From Rhodospirillales bacterium (lineage in GTDB: Bacteria > Pseudomonadota > Alphaproteobacteria > ATCC43930 > CGMCC-115725), in contig JAQGIC010000062.1 of assembly GCA_028288725.1 (NCBI GenBank), positions 62,001 to 126,000 of the forward strand: a DNA stretch of 64,000 nucleotides. The letters are read 5' to 3'. Positions within the stretch are counted from its first letter, which is position 1, and every line of letters begins with the position of its first letter. The notes beneath the pieces are model-generated. The model was not told the DNA's origin and did no database searches. It was given only the letters and a program-made list of their open reading frames with translations. Positions 42,153-49,967 of this stretch are shown here, in pieces. A program made the translations under genes and the position numbers.

Positions 42153-44000
42153 TCAGCCGTGAACCTCCACCAGCACGCCGTCGACGTCCGGGTCGGCGAA
42201 TTGCAGGTCCCAGAGGCGGGCATAGCTGCCCCGGCGCAGCAGCAGTTCCTGGTGGCGGCCCGCCTCGACGACGCGGCCGTGCTCGATGACATAGATCAGA
42301 TCGGCGTCGCTGATGGTCGACAGGCGATGGGCGATGACCACCGAGGTCCGGCCGGTCATCAGCACCTTGAGCGCATCCTGCACCTGACGCTCCGATTCGG
42401 TATCGAGCGCCGAGGTCGCCTCGTCCAGCAGCAGGATCGGCGCGTTCTTCAGCATGGCGCGCGCGATCGACAGGCGCTGGCGTTGGCCGCCCGACAGGCG
42501 GGTGCCCAGTTCGCCCACGACCGTGTCGTAGCCCATCGGCAGGTCGACGATGAAATCATGGGCGGCGGCGGCCTTGGCGGCGGCCACGATCTCCGCCTCG
42601 TCGGCGCCGGGCTTGCCATAGGCGATATTGGCGCGAACCGTGTCGTCGAACAGGCTGACTTCCTGGCTGACTAGGCCGATGGCGCCGCGCAGCGAGACGA
42701 GGGTTGCCTCGCGGATATCCTGTCCGTCGATGGTCAGCCGGCCGCCGGTGACGTCGTAGAAGCGCGGGATGAGGTTGAGCACGGTCGATTTGCCGGCGCC
42801 GGACGGGCCGACCAGTGCCACCTTGCAGCCGGCGGGGATGTTCAGATCGATCGCGTTCAGTACCGCGTCGCCGGTGCGATAGGCGAAGCTGACCTGTTCC
42901 AGCTTGATGCCGCCCTTGGTCACCCGCAGCGGCCGGGCGTCCGGCCGATCCTGGATCGCCGGCTCGATATCGATGATCTCGAAGATGCGCTGGGCGGCGG
43001 CCATGCCTTCCTGGACCTGCACATTGAGGCCGCTCAATTGCTTGAACGGCTGATAGGCCAGCATCAGGGCGGTGACGAAGGACAGGAAATCGCCGGCGGT
43101 GCGTATGCCGTGGGTCACCTGCCAGCCGCCATAGAGAATGACCAGCGCGATGCCGACGCCGCCCAGGCTCTCCATCAGCGGCGACGAGGCGGCGCGCACG
43201 CGGGACGCGCGGACGAACAGCCGGTAGATCCGTTCGGTCAGCGCCGTGGCGCGCGCGGTCTCGTGCGCCTCCATGCCATAGGCCTTCACATGGCGGGCAC
43301 CCTGAAACACCTGGCTCAAGAGCGCGTTGAAATGGCCCATCTCGTCCTGGAAATTCAGCGAGACCTTGCGCATGCGCCGGCTCATCCGCCGCACCGGGGC
43401 GATGGCGAACGGAAAGACGAAGAAGGCGACGATGCCCAGGAGCCAGTCCTGGTAGAACATCGTCGCCAGCAGGCCGATCAGGGTCAGCGCCTGCTGGCCC
43501 AATACGGTGAAGACCTGGGTCGAGGCGAAGCGCAGCTGATTGGCGTCGGTCGTGAAGCGCGAGATCAGCTGACCGCTCGGCGTCGCCTGGAACAGGGCCA
43601 GGTCCGCATGGACCAGACGGCTGAACAGCCGATTCTGGATATCGGCGACCACGCGCTGGCCGACCGTGGTCATCAGCACGGTCTGGAAATAGCTGGAGAT
43701 GCCCTTGACGACCGCCAGAACCATGGCGGCGCCGGCGATCAGGTACAGGGTCGAATAGGCGGCCCCCTCCTTGAAGGCATCGTCCAGCACATATTTAACC
43801 AGCAGGGCATTGGCCGAGGTGGCGAGCGCCGCGACGGCGCCGCACACGACCGAAACGGCAAGCTTACCCCAATGATGCCGCGCGAAGTCGCGGATCAGCC
43901 GGCGCATCAGGCGCACGCTGCCCGGGCCCCGGTCCGGTGTCGGGCGGGCGGGCGGTTCTAGCTCTCGGGTCTTGGCCTTGTCGGCGGCCGGGTCGGTCAA
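42153..44000 (-). CDS. Lipid A export ABC transporter (MsbA-like)
   Basis: A 615-residue half-transporter. Six membrane segments fill residues about 45-350. The nucleotide-binding domain has Walker A GPSGAGKS, signature LSGGQRQR, Walker B ILLLDEATSALD and AHRLSTI. The N-terminus has a 30-residue hydrophilic extension. It flips lipid A-core across the inner membrane. It is first of the lipid A operon. Other multidrug-type exporters look alike; the operon makes MsbA the best call. Confidence 0.92.
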   Translation of the reverse strand: MTDPAADKAKTRELEPPARPTPDRGPGSVRLMRRLIRDFARHHWGKLAVSVVCGAVAALATSANALLVKYVLDDAFKEGAAYSTLYLIAGAAMVLAVVKGISSYFQTVLMTTVGQRVVADIQNRLFSRLVHADLALFQATPSGQLISRFTTDANQLRFASTQVFTVLGQQALTLIGLLATMFYQDWLLGIVAFFVFPFAIAPVRRMSRRMRKVSLNFQDEMGHFNALLSQVFQGARHVKAYGMEAHETARATALTERIYRLFVRASRVRAASSPLMESLGGVGIALVILYGGWQVTHGIRTAGDFLSFVTALMLAYQPFKQLSGLNVQVQEGMAAAQRIFEIIDIEPAIQDRPDARPLRVTKGGIKLEQVSFAYRTGDAVLNAIDLNIPAGCKVALVGPSGAGKSTVLNLIPRFYDVTGGRLTIDGQDIREATLVSLRGAIGLVSQEVSLFDDTVRANIAYGKPGADEAEIVAAAKAAAAHDFIVDLPMGYDTVVGELGTRLSGGQRQRLSIARAMLKNAPILLLDEATSALDTESERQVQDALKVLMTGRTSVVIAHRLSTISDADLIYVIEHGRVVEAGRHQELLLRRGSYARLWDLQFADPDVDGVLVEVHG

Positions 44001-44116
44001 GGATGCGCCTTTTCATCGAGGGGGCAGCGCGCTTGTAGCGCCCCGACCGGCCCGCTGGCAATCACGACCCGACGCGGGCGGCTTTGCAGCCGCCGCGACT
44101 CGGGTCGTCCCTGATT

Positions 44117-45118
44117 CTATCCGAAACGATGCAGATTCGACAGGAACTGCTGTGCCGAGGTCGCCCAGGAGAATTCGAGCGCCCGGGCGCGGCAGGCCTC
44201 GGGGTCGATGTCGAGGCAGGCCAGCGCCGCCTTGCGCAGGTCCCAATCCAGCACGCCGACGCCGGAATCCTCTATGAGATCGATCGGGCCCGGCACCGGC
44301 AAGGCCGCGATCGGCACGCCCGACGCCAGCGCTTCCAGCATGACCAGGCCGAATGTGTCGGTCTTGCTCGGGAACACGAACACGTCGCTCATGGCGTAGA
44401 AATTGGCCAGGTCCTCGCCCTCCTGCCGCCCGACGAAGCGGACGTCGGGATAGCGCCGCCGCAGCGCGTCCCGCTCCGGCCCGTCGCCGACCACCAGCTT
44501 GGTGCCGGGCAGATCCAGGTCCAGAAAGGCCGGCAGGTTCTTCTCGACCGCGACGCGGCCGACATAGGTGAAGATCGGCCGCGCCCAATCGGTCGCCGGC
44601 TTGGACAGCAGCGGCCGGAACTGGGTCAGATCGACGCCCCGGGTCCAGCGCGACAATTGGGTGAAGCCGTGATCGGCCAGTTCCTGCCGGATCGAATCGG
44701 TCGCGACCATGACCGAGGCGGCCGGCGCGTGGAACCAGCGCAGCAGCTCATAGGTCCATTTCGGCGGGATGCCGAAGCGCGCCTCGATATAATCGGGGAA
44801 TTTGGTGTGGAACGAGGTGGTGAAGGGCAGGTCGTGGCGCCGGCAATAGCGGCGCGCGGCCAGGCCCAGCGGCCCCTCGGTCACGATATGGATCGAGTCG
44901 GGCTGCGCCTGGCTCAAGATCCGCTCCAGCTCGAAGCCCGGCACCAGGGCCAGGCGGATCTCGTGATAGGTCGGGCAGGGGACGGTGGTGAACTGCTGCG
45001 GCGTCACCATCAGCACTTCATGGCCGACCAGTTCCAGCTCGCGCGTCAATTCCAACAGCGTGCGCACCACGCCGTTGGTCTGCGGCAACCAGGCATCGGT
45101 GACGATCGCGATGCGCAT
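44117..45118 (-). CDS. GT4-family glycosyltransferase (Agt-like)
   Basis: 333 residues. N-terminal RIAIVTDAWLPQTNGVVRTL is the acceptor domain; the C-terminal GT-B domain has FTYVGRVAVEKNLPAFL, VVGDGPERD and the E(x)7E-type FPSKTDTFGLVMLEALASGVP. It follows the metallophosphoesterase gene by 22 bases. This pairing resembles plcP/agt of alphaproteobacteria, in which Agt glycosylates diacylglycerol to form glycolipids when phosphate is scarce (family knowledge). A lipopolysaccharide glycosyltransferase is the alternative. Confidence 0.85.
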   Translation of the reverse strand: MRIAIVTDAWLPQTNGVVRTLLELTRELELVGHEVLMVTPQQFTTVPCPTYHEIRLALVPGFELERILSQAQPDSIHIVTEGPLGLAARRYCRRHDLPFTTSFHTKFPDYIEARFGIPPKWTYELLRWFHAPAASVMVATDSIRQELADHGFTQLSRWTRGVDLTQFRPLLSKPATDWARPIFTYVGRVAVEKNLPAFLDLDLPGTKLVVGDGPERDALRRRYPDVRFVGRQEGEDLANFYAMSDVFVFPSKTDTFGLVMLEALASGVPIAALPVPGPIDLIEDSGVGVLDWDLRKAALACLDIDPEACRARALEFSWATSAQQFLSNLHRFG

Positions 45119-45140
45119 GGGCGTCTCCAGGGACCGGGCC

Positions 45141-45950
45141 TCAGGCGACCGGCATGGCGGGTCTGAGCGCGCGGGTCAGCGGATCGAAGGCCCGGAGCTC
45201 CATCCAATGGACGATCTCCAGCTTGCCATCGAAATGCTCGACCAGTGCCGTACAGCTTTCGACCCAGTCGCCGTCGTTGCAATAGAGCACGCCGTCGATC
45301 AGCTTCATCTCGGCCTTATGGATATGGCCGCACACGATGCCGTCGACGCCGCGGCGCCGGGCTTCCTCGGCGACCGCCGTCTCGTAATTGCCGACGAACT
45401 CGACCGCGTTCTTGACCTTGCCCTTGAGGTAGGCCGACAGCGACCAATAGCCGTAGCCGAGCCGGCGGCGGATCAGGTTGAACACGACGTTCAGGCCCAG
45501 CACGGTCGAATAGGCCCAGTCGCCCAGGTGCGCCAGCCATTTGGCGTATTTGACCACGCCGTCGAACTGGTCGCCGTGGATGACCAGCAGCCGCTTGCCG
45601 TCGGCGGTCACGTGGATCGCCTCGTCCTGCAGCTGGATGCCGCCCAGCTGCAGGGCCGCGCCCGAGAAGTCGCGCAGGCATTCGTCGTGATTGCCGGGGA
45701 TGTAGACGACCTTGGTGCCCTTGCGCACCTTGCGCAGGATCTTCTGGATCACGTCATTGTGGCTCTGGGCCCAGAACCACGACTTCTTCATCCGCCATCC
45801 GTCGAAGATGTCGCCGACCAGATACAGATATTCGGATTCGCTGGCGCGCAGGAAATCGAGCAGGAATTCCGCCTGGCACCCGCGCGTGCCCAGATGCACG
45901 TCGGAGATCCAGATTGCGCGGTATTCTCTATCCGGGCCGAGGTAAGTCAT
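45141..45950 (-). CDS. Metallophosphoesterase, PlcP/LpxH-like
   Basis: 269 residues. All calcineurin-type metal motifs are present: DVHLG (D17/H19), GDIFD, GNHDE, HGDQFD and GHIHKAE. It is often annotated as UDP-2,3-diacylglucosamine diphosphatase. However, its position directly before a GT4 gene matches PlcP, a phospholipase C that releases diacylglycerol for glycolipid synthesis in phosphorus stress (family knowledge; here inference). Most alphaproteobacteria use LpxI for lipid A, which also favours PlcP. It is preceded by an AT-rich promoter region. Confidence 0.82.
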   Translation of the reverse strand: MTYLGPDREYRAIWISDVHLGTRGCQAEFLLDFLRASESEYLYLVGDIFDGWRMKKSWFWAQSHNDVIQKILRKVRKGTKVVYIPGNHDECLRDFSGAALQLGGIQLQDEAIHVTADGKRLLVIHGDQFDGVVKYAKWLAHLGDWAYSTVLGLNVVFNLIRRRLGYGYWSLSAYLKGKVKNAVEFVGNYETAVAEEARRRGVDGIVCGHIHKAEMKLIDGVLYCNDGDWVESCTALVEHFDGKLEIVHWMELRAFDPLTRALRPAMPVA

Positions 45951-46110
45951 GGTCCGTCGCGCTCCGCGCCTCAGGTAATTTCCTGGGAGCAGAAGATAGT
46001 GATTCTACATTTAGTGTCAAGCAGTAATCGTTAACTACTAAATGTAATATTGCCGAGACATCAAGTTCATATTGTTGTCACAAAGTATTCACAATAGAAT
46101 TACTGAAGAC
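45951..46110 (-). promoter_or_regulatory. AT-rich promoter region of the metallophosphoesterase / GT4 pair
   Basis: From about 45990 to 46110 the DNA is markedly AT-rich within a GC-rich window. It contains a 10-bp perfect inverted repeat TACATTTAGT (46006-46015) / ACTAAATGTA (46037-46046) with a 21-base gap. A direct-repeat pattern TTGTCAC, AAAG, TATTCAC lies at 46075-46092 on the plus strand. Confidence 0.45.
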
Positions 46111-46127
46111 GGGCGCGTTACGCGCCC
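46111..46127 (-). terminator. Hairpin spanning the pmbA stop codon
   Basis: GGGCGCG-TTA-CGCGCCC is a perfect seven-base-pair stem whose three-base loop is exactly the complement of the pmbA stop codon TAA (46118-46120). AT-rich DNA follows on the transcribed side but no T run, so termination is plausible but unproven. Confidence 0.45.
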
Positions 46128-47461
46128 GCGACCGTCATGCCGTCGATCCGGACGGTGGGCGCATTGGTCCCGCCGCGGAACACCAGATCATCGGCCGGCG
46201 TCAGGTTCCGGAACATCTCGATCAGATTGCCGGCGACGGTGATCTCGTTGACCGGAAAGGCAATTTCGCCCTTCTCGATCCAGAAGCCCGAAGCCCCGCG
46301 GCTATAGTCGCCGGTTACGCCGTTGACGCCCTGACCCATCAGGGAGGTGATGTAGAGCCCGCTTTCGATATCGGCAATCAGGTCCTTCTGGCTCACCGTG
46401 CCGGCCGCCATGTAGAGATTGGTCGTCGACGGGCCCGGCGGGCCGGAGGTGCCGCGCGACGCATGGCCGGTCGTCTTCAGGCCCAATTGCCGGGCCGAGC
46501 GCAGATCGAGCAGCCAGGTCGTCAGCACGCCATCCTCGATCAGCGCGCGACGCTGGTTGGCGATGCCCTCGCCGTCGAACGGCTTGGAGCGATGGCCGCG
46601 CGGGCGATGCGGATCGTCGATGATGTCGACCGCGGCCGGGAAGATGCGCTGGCCGAGCTTTTCTTTCAGGAAACTCGTTTTGCGCGCGATCGACGGACCG
46701 GAAATGGCGCCGGCCAGATGGCCGACCAGCCCCGACGCGACGCGCGGGTCATAGACGACCGGCACCTTGGCCGTCGGCATCTTGCGGGCGCCGACCCGGC
46801 GGATGGCGCGCTCGCCGGCGCGCTGGCCGACCTCGTCGGGATCGTCCAGGTCGGCCCCGTAGACCGCGCTGGAATAATCATATTCGCCTTCCATGCCGTC
46901 GCCGGTGCCGGCGATGACCGAGACGCTGACGCCATGGCCCGACCCGGCATAGCCGCCGGCGAAACCATTGGATGCGGCGAGCGCCACCCGGCTGTAGCTC
47001 CAGCTCGCCTCCGCCCCGTTCGAATTGGTGACGCCGCCGACGGCGCGCGCGGTCGCTTCGGCGCGCGCGGCCCGGTCGATCAGCACGGATGTCGCCGGCT
47101 CGTCCGGATCGACCATGTCCAGCTCGGGCCAGGTCCGAGCGATCTGGTCCGGATCGGCGATGCCGCAGAACTCGTCCTCGGGCACGACCCGGGCCATGGC
47201 GACGGCGCGTTCGACCAGGGCATCGAGCGCGCTCCGGGTCCGGTCGTTCGACGACACGATCGCCTGGCGCCGGCCGATCAGCACGCGCAGGCCCAGGTCA
47301 TAGCCCTCCGACCGTTCCAGCTTTTCGATCTGGCCCAGGCGCTGGGCATGGGCGATCGAAACGCCTTCGAACAGCACGCCGTCGGCGTGATCCGCGCCGG
47401 CGCGCTTGGCGCGCGCAATCAGGTCGGTCAACAGATCGAGAGCTTGGGCGGTCGGCGTCAT
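46118..47461 (-). CDS. pmbA: TldE/PmbA-family metalloprotease subunit
   Basis: 447 residues. The TldD/TldE fold is evident from GADHADGVLFEG, SGHGVSVSVIAG and, at the C-terminus, SRGASGFWIEKGEIAFPVNEITVAGNL. TldE lacks the HExxxH motif, which resides in TldD; tldD lies at the right end of this window. The TldD/TldE pair degrades unfolded peptides and matures some peptide antibiotics. The ATG at 47461 fits the family N-terminus. The stop codon lies in a hairpin loop. Confidence 0.93.
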   Translation of the reverse strand: MTPTAQALDLLTDLIARAKRAGADHADGVLFEGVSIAHAQRLGQIEKLERSEGYDLGLRVLIGRRQAIVSSNDRTRSALDALVERAVAMARVVPEDEFCGIADPDQIARTWPELDMVDPDEPATSVLIDRAARAEATARAVGGVTNSNGAEASWSYSRVALAASNGFAGGYAGSGHGVSVSVIAGTGDGMEGEYDYSSAVYGADLDDPDEVGQRAGERAIRRVGARKMPTAKVPVVYDPRVASGLVGHLAGAISGPSIARKTSFLKEKLGQRIFPAAVDIIDDPHRPRGHRSKPFDGEGIANQRRALIEDGVLTTWLLDLRSARQLGLKTTGHASRGTSGPPGPSTTNLYMAAGTVSQKDLIADIESGLYITSLMGQGVNGVTGDYSRGASGFWIEKGEIAFPVNEITVAGNLIEMFRNLTPADDLVFRGGTNAPTVRIDGMTVAGA

Positions 47462-47662
47462 CGGGCATCCTCAGGACAAATCTACAGGTCTTGGGCGACA
47501 TTCTAGGCCGGCAGGCGGGCCGGCGGCCAGCCCCAGGGTGACGTGGGGCCGATCAGATCCGCTTCCGCTTCGCCCTCGGCTGGTGTAGACGGCAGAGAAG
47601 GGCGTTTGTTGCATGTGAAAATGCCCGAGCCATAGCACCGACTGCCGCGAAGGGTCCCACCG

Positions 47663-49348
47663 GTGAACCAGAAGACTTCCGAACCCTTGTCCGACATTGC
47701 CATCGCCCGCGCGGCGCGGCCCGCGCCGATCGAGGAGATCGCGGCGCAGCTCAATATTCCCCCGGCGGCGGTCTATCGCTACGGCCCGCACAAGGCGAAG
47801 CTGGCGATGGATTTCGTCGGCACGGCGCGCGCGGCCAAGCGCGGCAAACTGATCCTGGTGACGGCGATCAGCCCGACCCCGGCCGGCGAGGGCAAGACCA
47901 CGACGACGGTCGGTTTGGGCGACGCCCTGAAGCGCATCGGCCAGCGCGTGGCGATCTGCCTGCGCGAACCCTCGCTCGGGCCCTGTTTCGGCGCCAAAGG
48001 GGGTGCTGCCGGCGGCGGCTATGCCCAGGTCGTGCCGATGGACGAGATCAACCTGCATTTCACCGGCGATTTCCACGCGATCGGGGCGGCCAACAATCTG
48101 CTGGCCGCGATGATCGACAACCATATCTATTGGGGCAACCTGCTCGACCTCGATCCGCGCCGCATCAGCTGGAAGCGCGCGATGGACCTGAACGACCGGG
48201 CGCTCAGGCAGATCGTGGTCGGCCTCGGCAACAATGGCGCCGCGCGCGAAGACGGCTTCGACATCACCGTGGCCAGCGAGATCATGGCGATCTTCTGCCT
48301 GGCGACCTCGCTCGACGATCTGAAGGAGCGGCTCGGCCGCATCGTGATCGGCGAGACGCGCAGCCGCAGGCGGGTGCTGGCATCGGAACTGAACGCCCAT
48401 GGCGCGCTGACCGCGCTGCTGAAGGACGCATTTCAGCCCAATCTGGTCCAGTCGATCGAGCATACGCCGGCCTTCGTCCATGGCGGGCCGTTCGCCAACA
48501 TCGCCCATGGCTGCAACACGGTGCTGGCGACCCAGACCGCGCTGGGGCTGGCGGACTATGTCGTGACCGAGGCCGGCTTCGGCGCCGACCTGGGTGCGGA
48601 GAAATTCCTCGACATCAAGTGCCGCATGGCGGGCCTCGCCCCCTCGGCCGCGGTCGTGGTCGCGACCATCCGGGCGCTCAAGATGCATGGCGGTGTCGCG
48701 AAGACCGATCTCGGTGCCGAAAATGTCGCGGCCGTGCGGGCGGGGGGCGCGAACCTGAAGCGCCATGTCGCCAACCTGCAGAAATTCGGCCTGCCGGTCG
48801 TGGTCGCCCTCAATCACTTCACGTCCGATACCGAGGCCGAGGCCGAGGCGGTGCGCGCGATCGGCGCCGAACTGGGCGTCGCGGTCGAGGTCTGCCGCCA
48901 TTGGGCCGACGGCAGCGCCGGCGCCACGGGCCTGGCCGAAGAGGTGGTGCGGCTGGCCGAAAGCGGTGCCGCCCGGTTCAAGCCGCTCTATCCGAACGAC
49001 ATGCCGCTCGCCCGGAAGATCGAGACCATCGCGCGCGAGATCTATGGCGCCAAGGACATCGCGATCGTGCCGGCCGCGGCCAAGAAGCTGGTGGCGCTCG
49101 AGGCCGACGGCTTCGGCTATCTGCCGGTCTGCATGGCCAAGACCCAATACAGCTTCTCGACCGATCCCGACCTGCGCGGCGCGCCCGAGGGCCATACCAT
49201 CCCGGTGCGCGACATCCGGCTCTCGGCCGGCGCCGGCTTCGTCGTCGTGCTGTGCGGCGACATCATGACGATGCCGGGATTACCCAGGCGTCCGGCGGCG
49301 GAGCTGATCGGGGTGGATGCGAAGGGCGAGATCACGGGGTTGAGCTGA
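47663..49348 (+). CDS. fhs: Formate-tetrahydrofolate ligase
   Basis: 561 residues from a GTG at 47663. The P-loop-like ATP motif is [15 protein letters not shown] (residues about 70-84), followed by [23 protein letters not shown] and [11 protein letters not shown], all diagnostic. It makes 10-formyl-tetrahydrofolate from formate, ATP and tetrahydrofolate, feeding one-carbon metabolism. Length is standard for the monofunctional enzyme. No folD or other one-carbon gene is adjacent. It is divergent from pmbA across 201 bases. Confidence 0.96.
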   Translation: MNQKTSEPLSDIAIARAARPAPIEEIAAQLNIPPAAVYRYGPHKAKLAMDFVGTARAAKRGKLILVTAISPTPAGEGKTTTTVGLGDALKRIGQRVAICLREPSLGPCFGAKGGAAGGGYAQVVPMDEINLHFTGDFHAIGAANNLLAAMIDNHIYWGNLLDLDPRRISWKRAMDLNDRALRQIVVGLGNNGAAREDGFDITVASEIMAIFCLATSLDDLKERLGRIVIGETRSRRRVLASELNAHGALTALLKDAFQPNLVQSIEHTPAFVHGGPFANIAHGCNTVLATQTALGLADYVVTEAGFGADLGAEKFLDIKCRMAGLAPSAAVVVATIRALKMHGGVAKTDLGAENVAAVRAGGANLKRHVANLQKFGLPVVVALNHFTSDTEAEAEAVRAIGAELGVAVEVCRHWADGSAGATGLAEEVVRLAESGAARFKPLYPNDMPLARKIETIAREIYGAKDIAIVPAAAKKLVALEADGFGYLPVCMAKTQYSFSTDPDLRGAPEGHTIPVRDIRLSAGAGFVVVLCGDIMTMPGLPRRPAAELIGVDAKGEITGLS

Positions 49349-49360
49349 GAGCCTTTCATT

Positions 49361-49380
49361 TGTAAGGAAAATTCCTTACA
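49361..49380 (+). promoter_or_regulatory. Palindromic operator of the toxin-antitoxin module
   Basis: TGTAAGGAAAATTCCTTACA has perfect nine-base arms around AA. It lies 25-45 bases upstream of the antitoxin ATG, where a promoter would be, and is noticeably AT-rich. Autorepression by the antitoxin or the complex is the natural reading. Confidence 0.65.
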
Positions 49381-49405
49381 TTTCTCTTCGACAAAGGAGG
49401 AGATC

Positions 49406-49660
49406 ATGGGTGTTCCGAAACTCGTGGTCAGCAAGGTGACCAGCAAGGCACAGACGACGGTGCCCCAGGAAGTTCGCGCCGTACTGGGTATCGAACCTGG
49501 TGACACGCTCGGTTATCGGATCGAGAATGGCCGGGTCAGCCTCACGCGGGTCCAGCCCTCCGCGGAGGCGTGGCTTGCCGCGAACAGGGAAGCGTTGCTG
49601 GAGATGGCAGCCTGGGACCGCGAGAATGAGATTTTCGCACCGGACCAGCGGCTGTTCTGA
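49406..49660 (+). CDS. AbrB-type antitoxin with CcdA-like C-terminal tail
   Basis: 84 residues with a strong AAAGGAGGAG ribosome-binding site. Residues about 5-48 form a SpoVT/AbrB swapped-hairpin DNA-binding domain (VVSKVTSKAQTTVPQEVRAVLG, PGDTLGYRIENGRVSL). Residues 54-84 align without gaps to residues 42-72 of F-plasmid CcdA, with E54, W56, A58, N60, E62, E66, A68, N74, F77, A78 and R82 identical (11 of 31, from memory). CcdA normally has a ribbon-helix-helix N-terminus, so this looks like a domain-swapped antitoxin. Its stop overlaps the toxin start. Confidence 0.85.
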   Translation: MGVPKLVVSKVTSKAQTTVPQEVRAVLGIEPGDTLGYRIENGRVSLTRVQPSAEAWLAANREALLEMAAWDRENEIFAPDQRLF

Positions 49661-49965
49661 TGCAGTACGACGTTCACCGCAACCCGCGGAGGGGATCGAC
49701 GGCACCTTACCTCCTCGATATTCAACAGGACCTTCTGCGCGATCTCGACACGCGTGTCGTCATTCCGCTGGTCCCGTCCGATCGGTTCAAGCGCCTGTCG
49801 GCAACGCTCCATCCCGTGTTTCAAATCGACGGTCGCCTGCATGTCTTGCTGACCCACAGACTTGCAGCCATCCATCGCCGGGATCTGGGCGAGACGGTTG
49901 TCAATCTAGCCGTCCGATCGGTCGAAATCGGTGCCGCTGTCGATATCTTGCGTTCAGGTGTCTAG
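49660..49965 (+). CDS. ccdB: CcdB-family toxin
   Basis: 101 residues, the same length as F-plasmid CcdB. It shares the N-terminal MQ and V5, the pattern (D)xQxD around residues 20-24, RVVIPL at about 32-37, HPVFQIDG and GETVVNL. CcdB poisons DNA gyrase. The C-terminal triplet needed for poisoning in the F protein (W99-G100-I101) is S99-G100-V101 here, so activity may be weaker or different. The ATG overlaps the antitoxin TGA. It ends two bases before the convergent ubiD stop. Confidence 0.88.
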   Translation: MQYDVHRNPRRGSTAPYLLDIQQDLLRDLDTRVVIPLVPSDRFKRLSATLHPVFQIDGRLHVLLTHRLAAIHRRDLGETVVNLAVRSVEIGAAVDILRSGV

Positions 49966-49967
49966 CC

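Noticed and set aside
46075-46092. TTGTCAC, AAAG, TATTCAC as a Pho box for the PlcP-like gene
   Set aside because: The second half matches poorly and the repeats point away from the gene; too weak to claim, although a role in phosphate control remains attractive.
47462-47662. Possible folate or other riboswitch before fhs
   Set aside because: Only short GC-rich hairpins are visible (for example CCCCA ... TGGGG); no known conserved riboswitch core was recognised.
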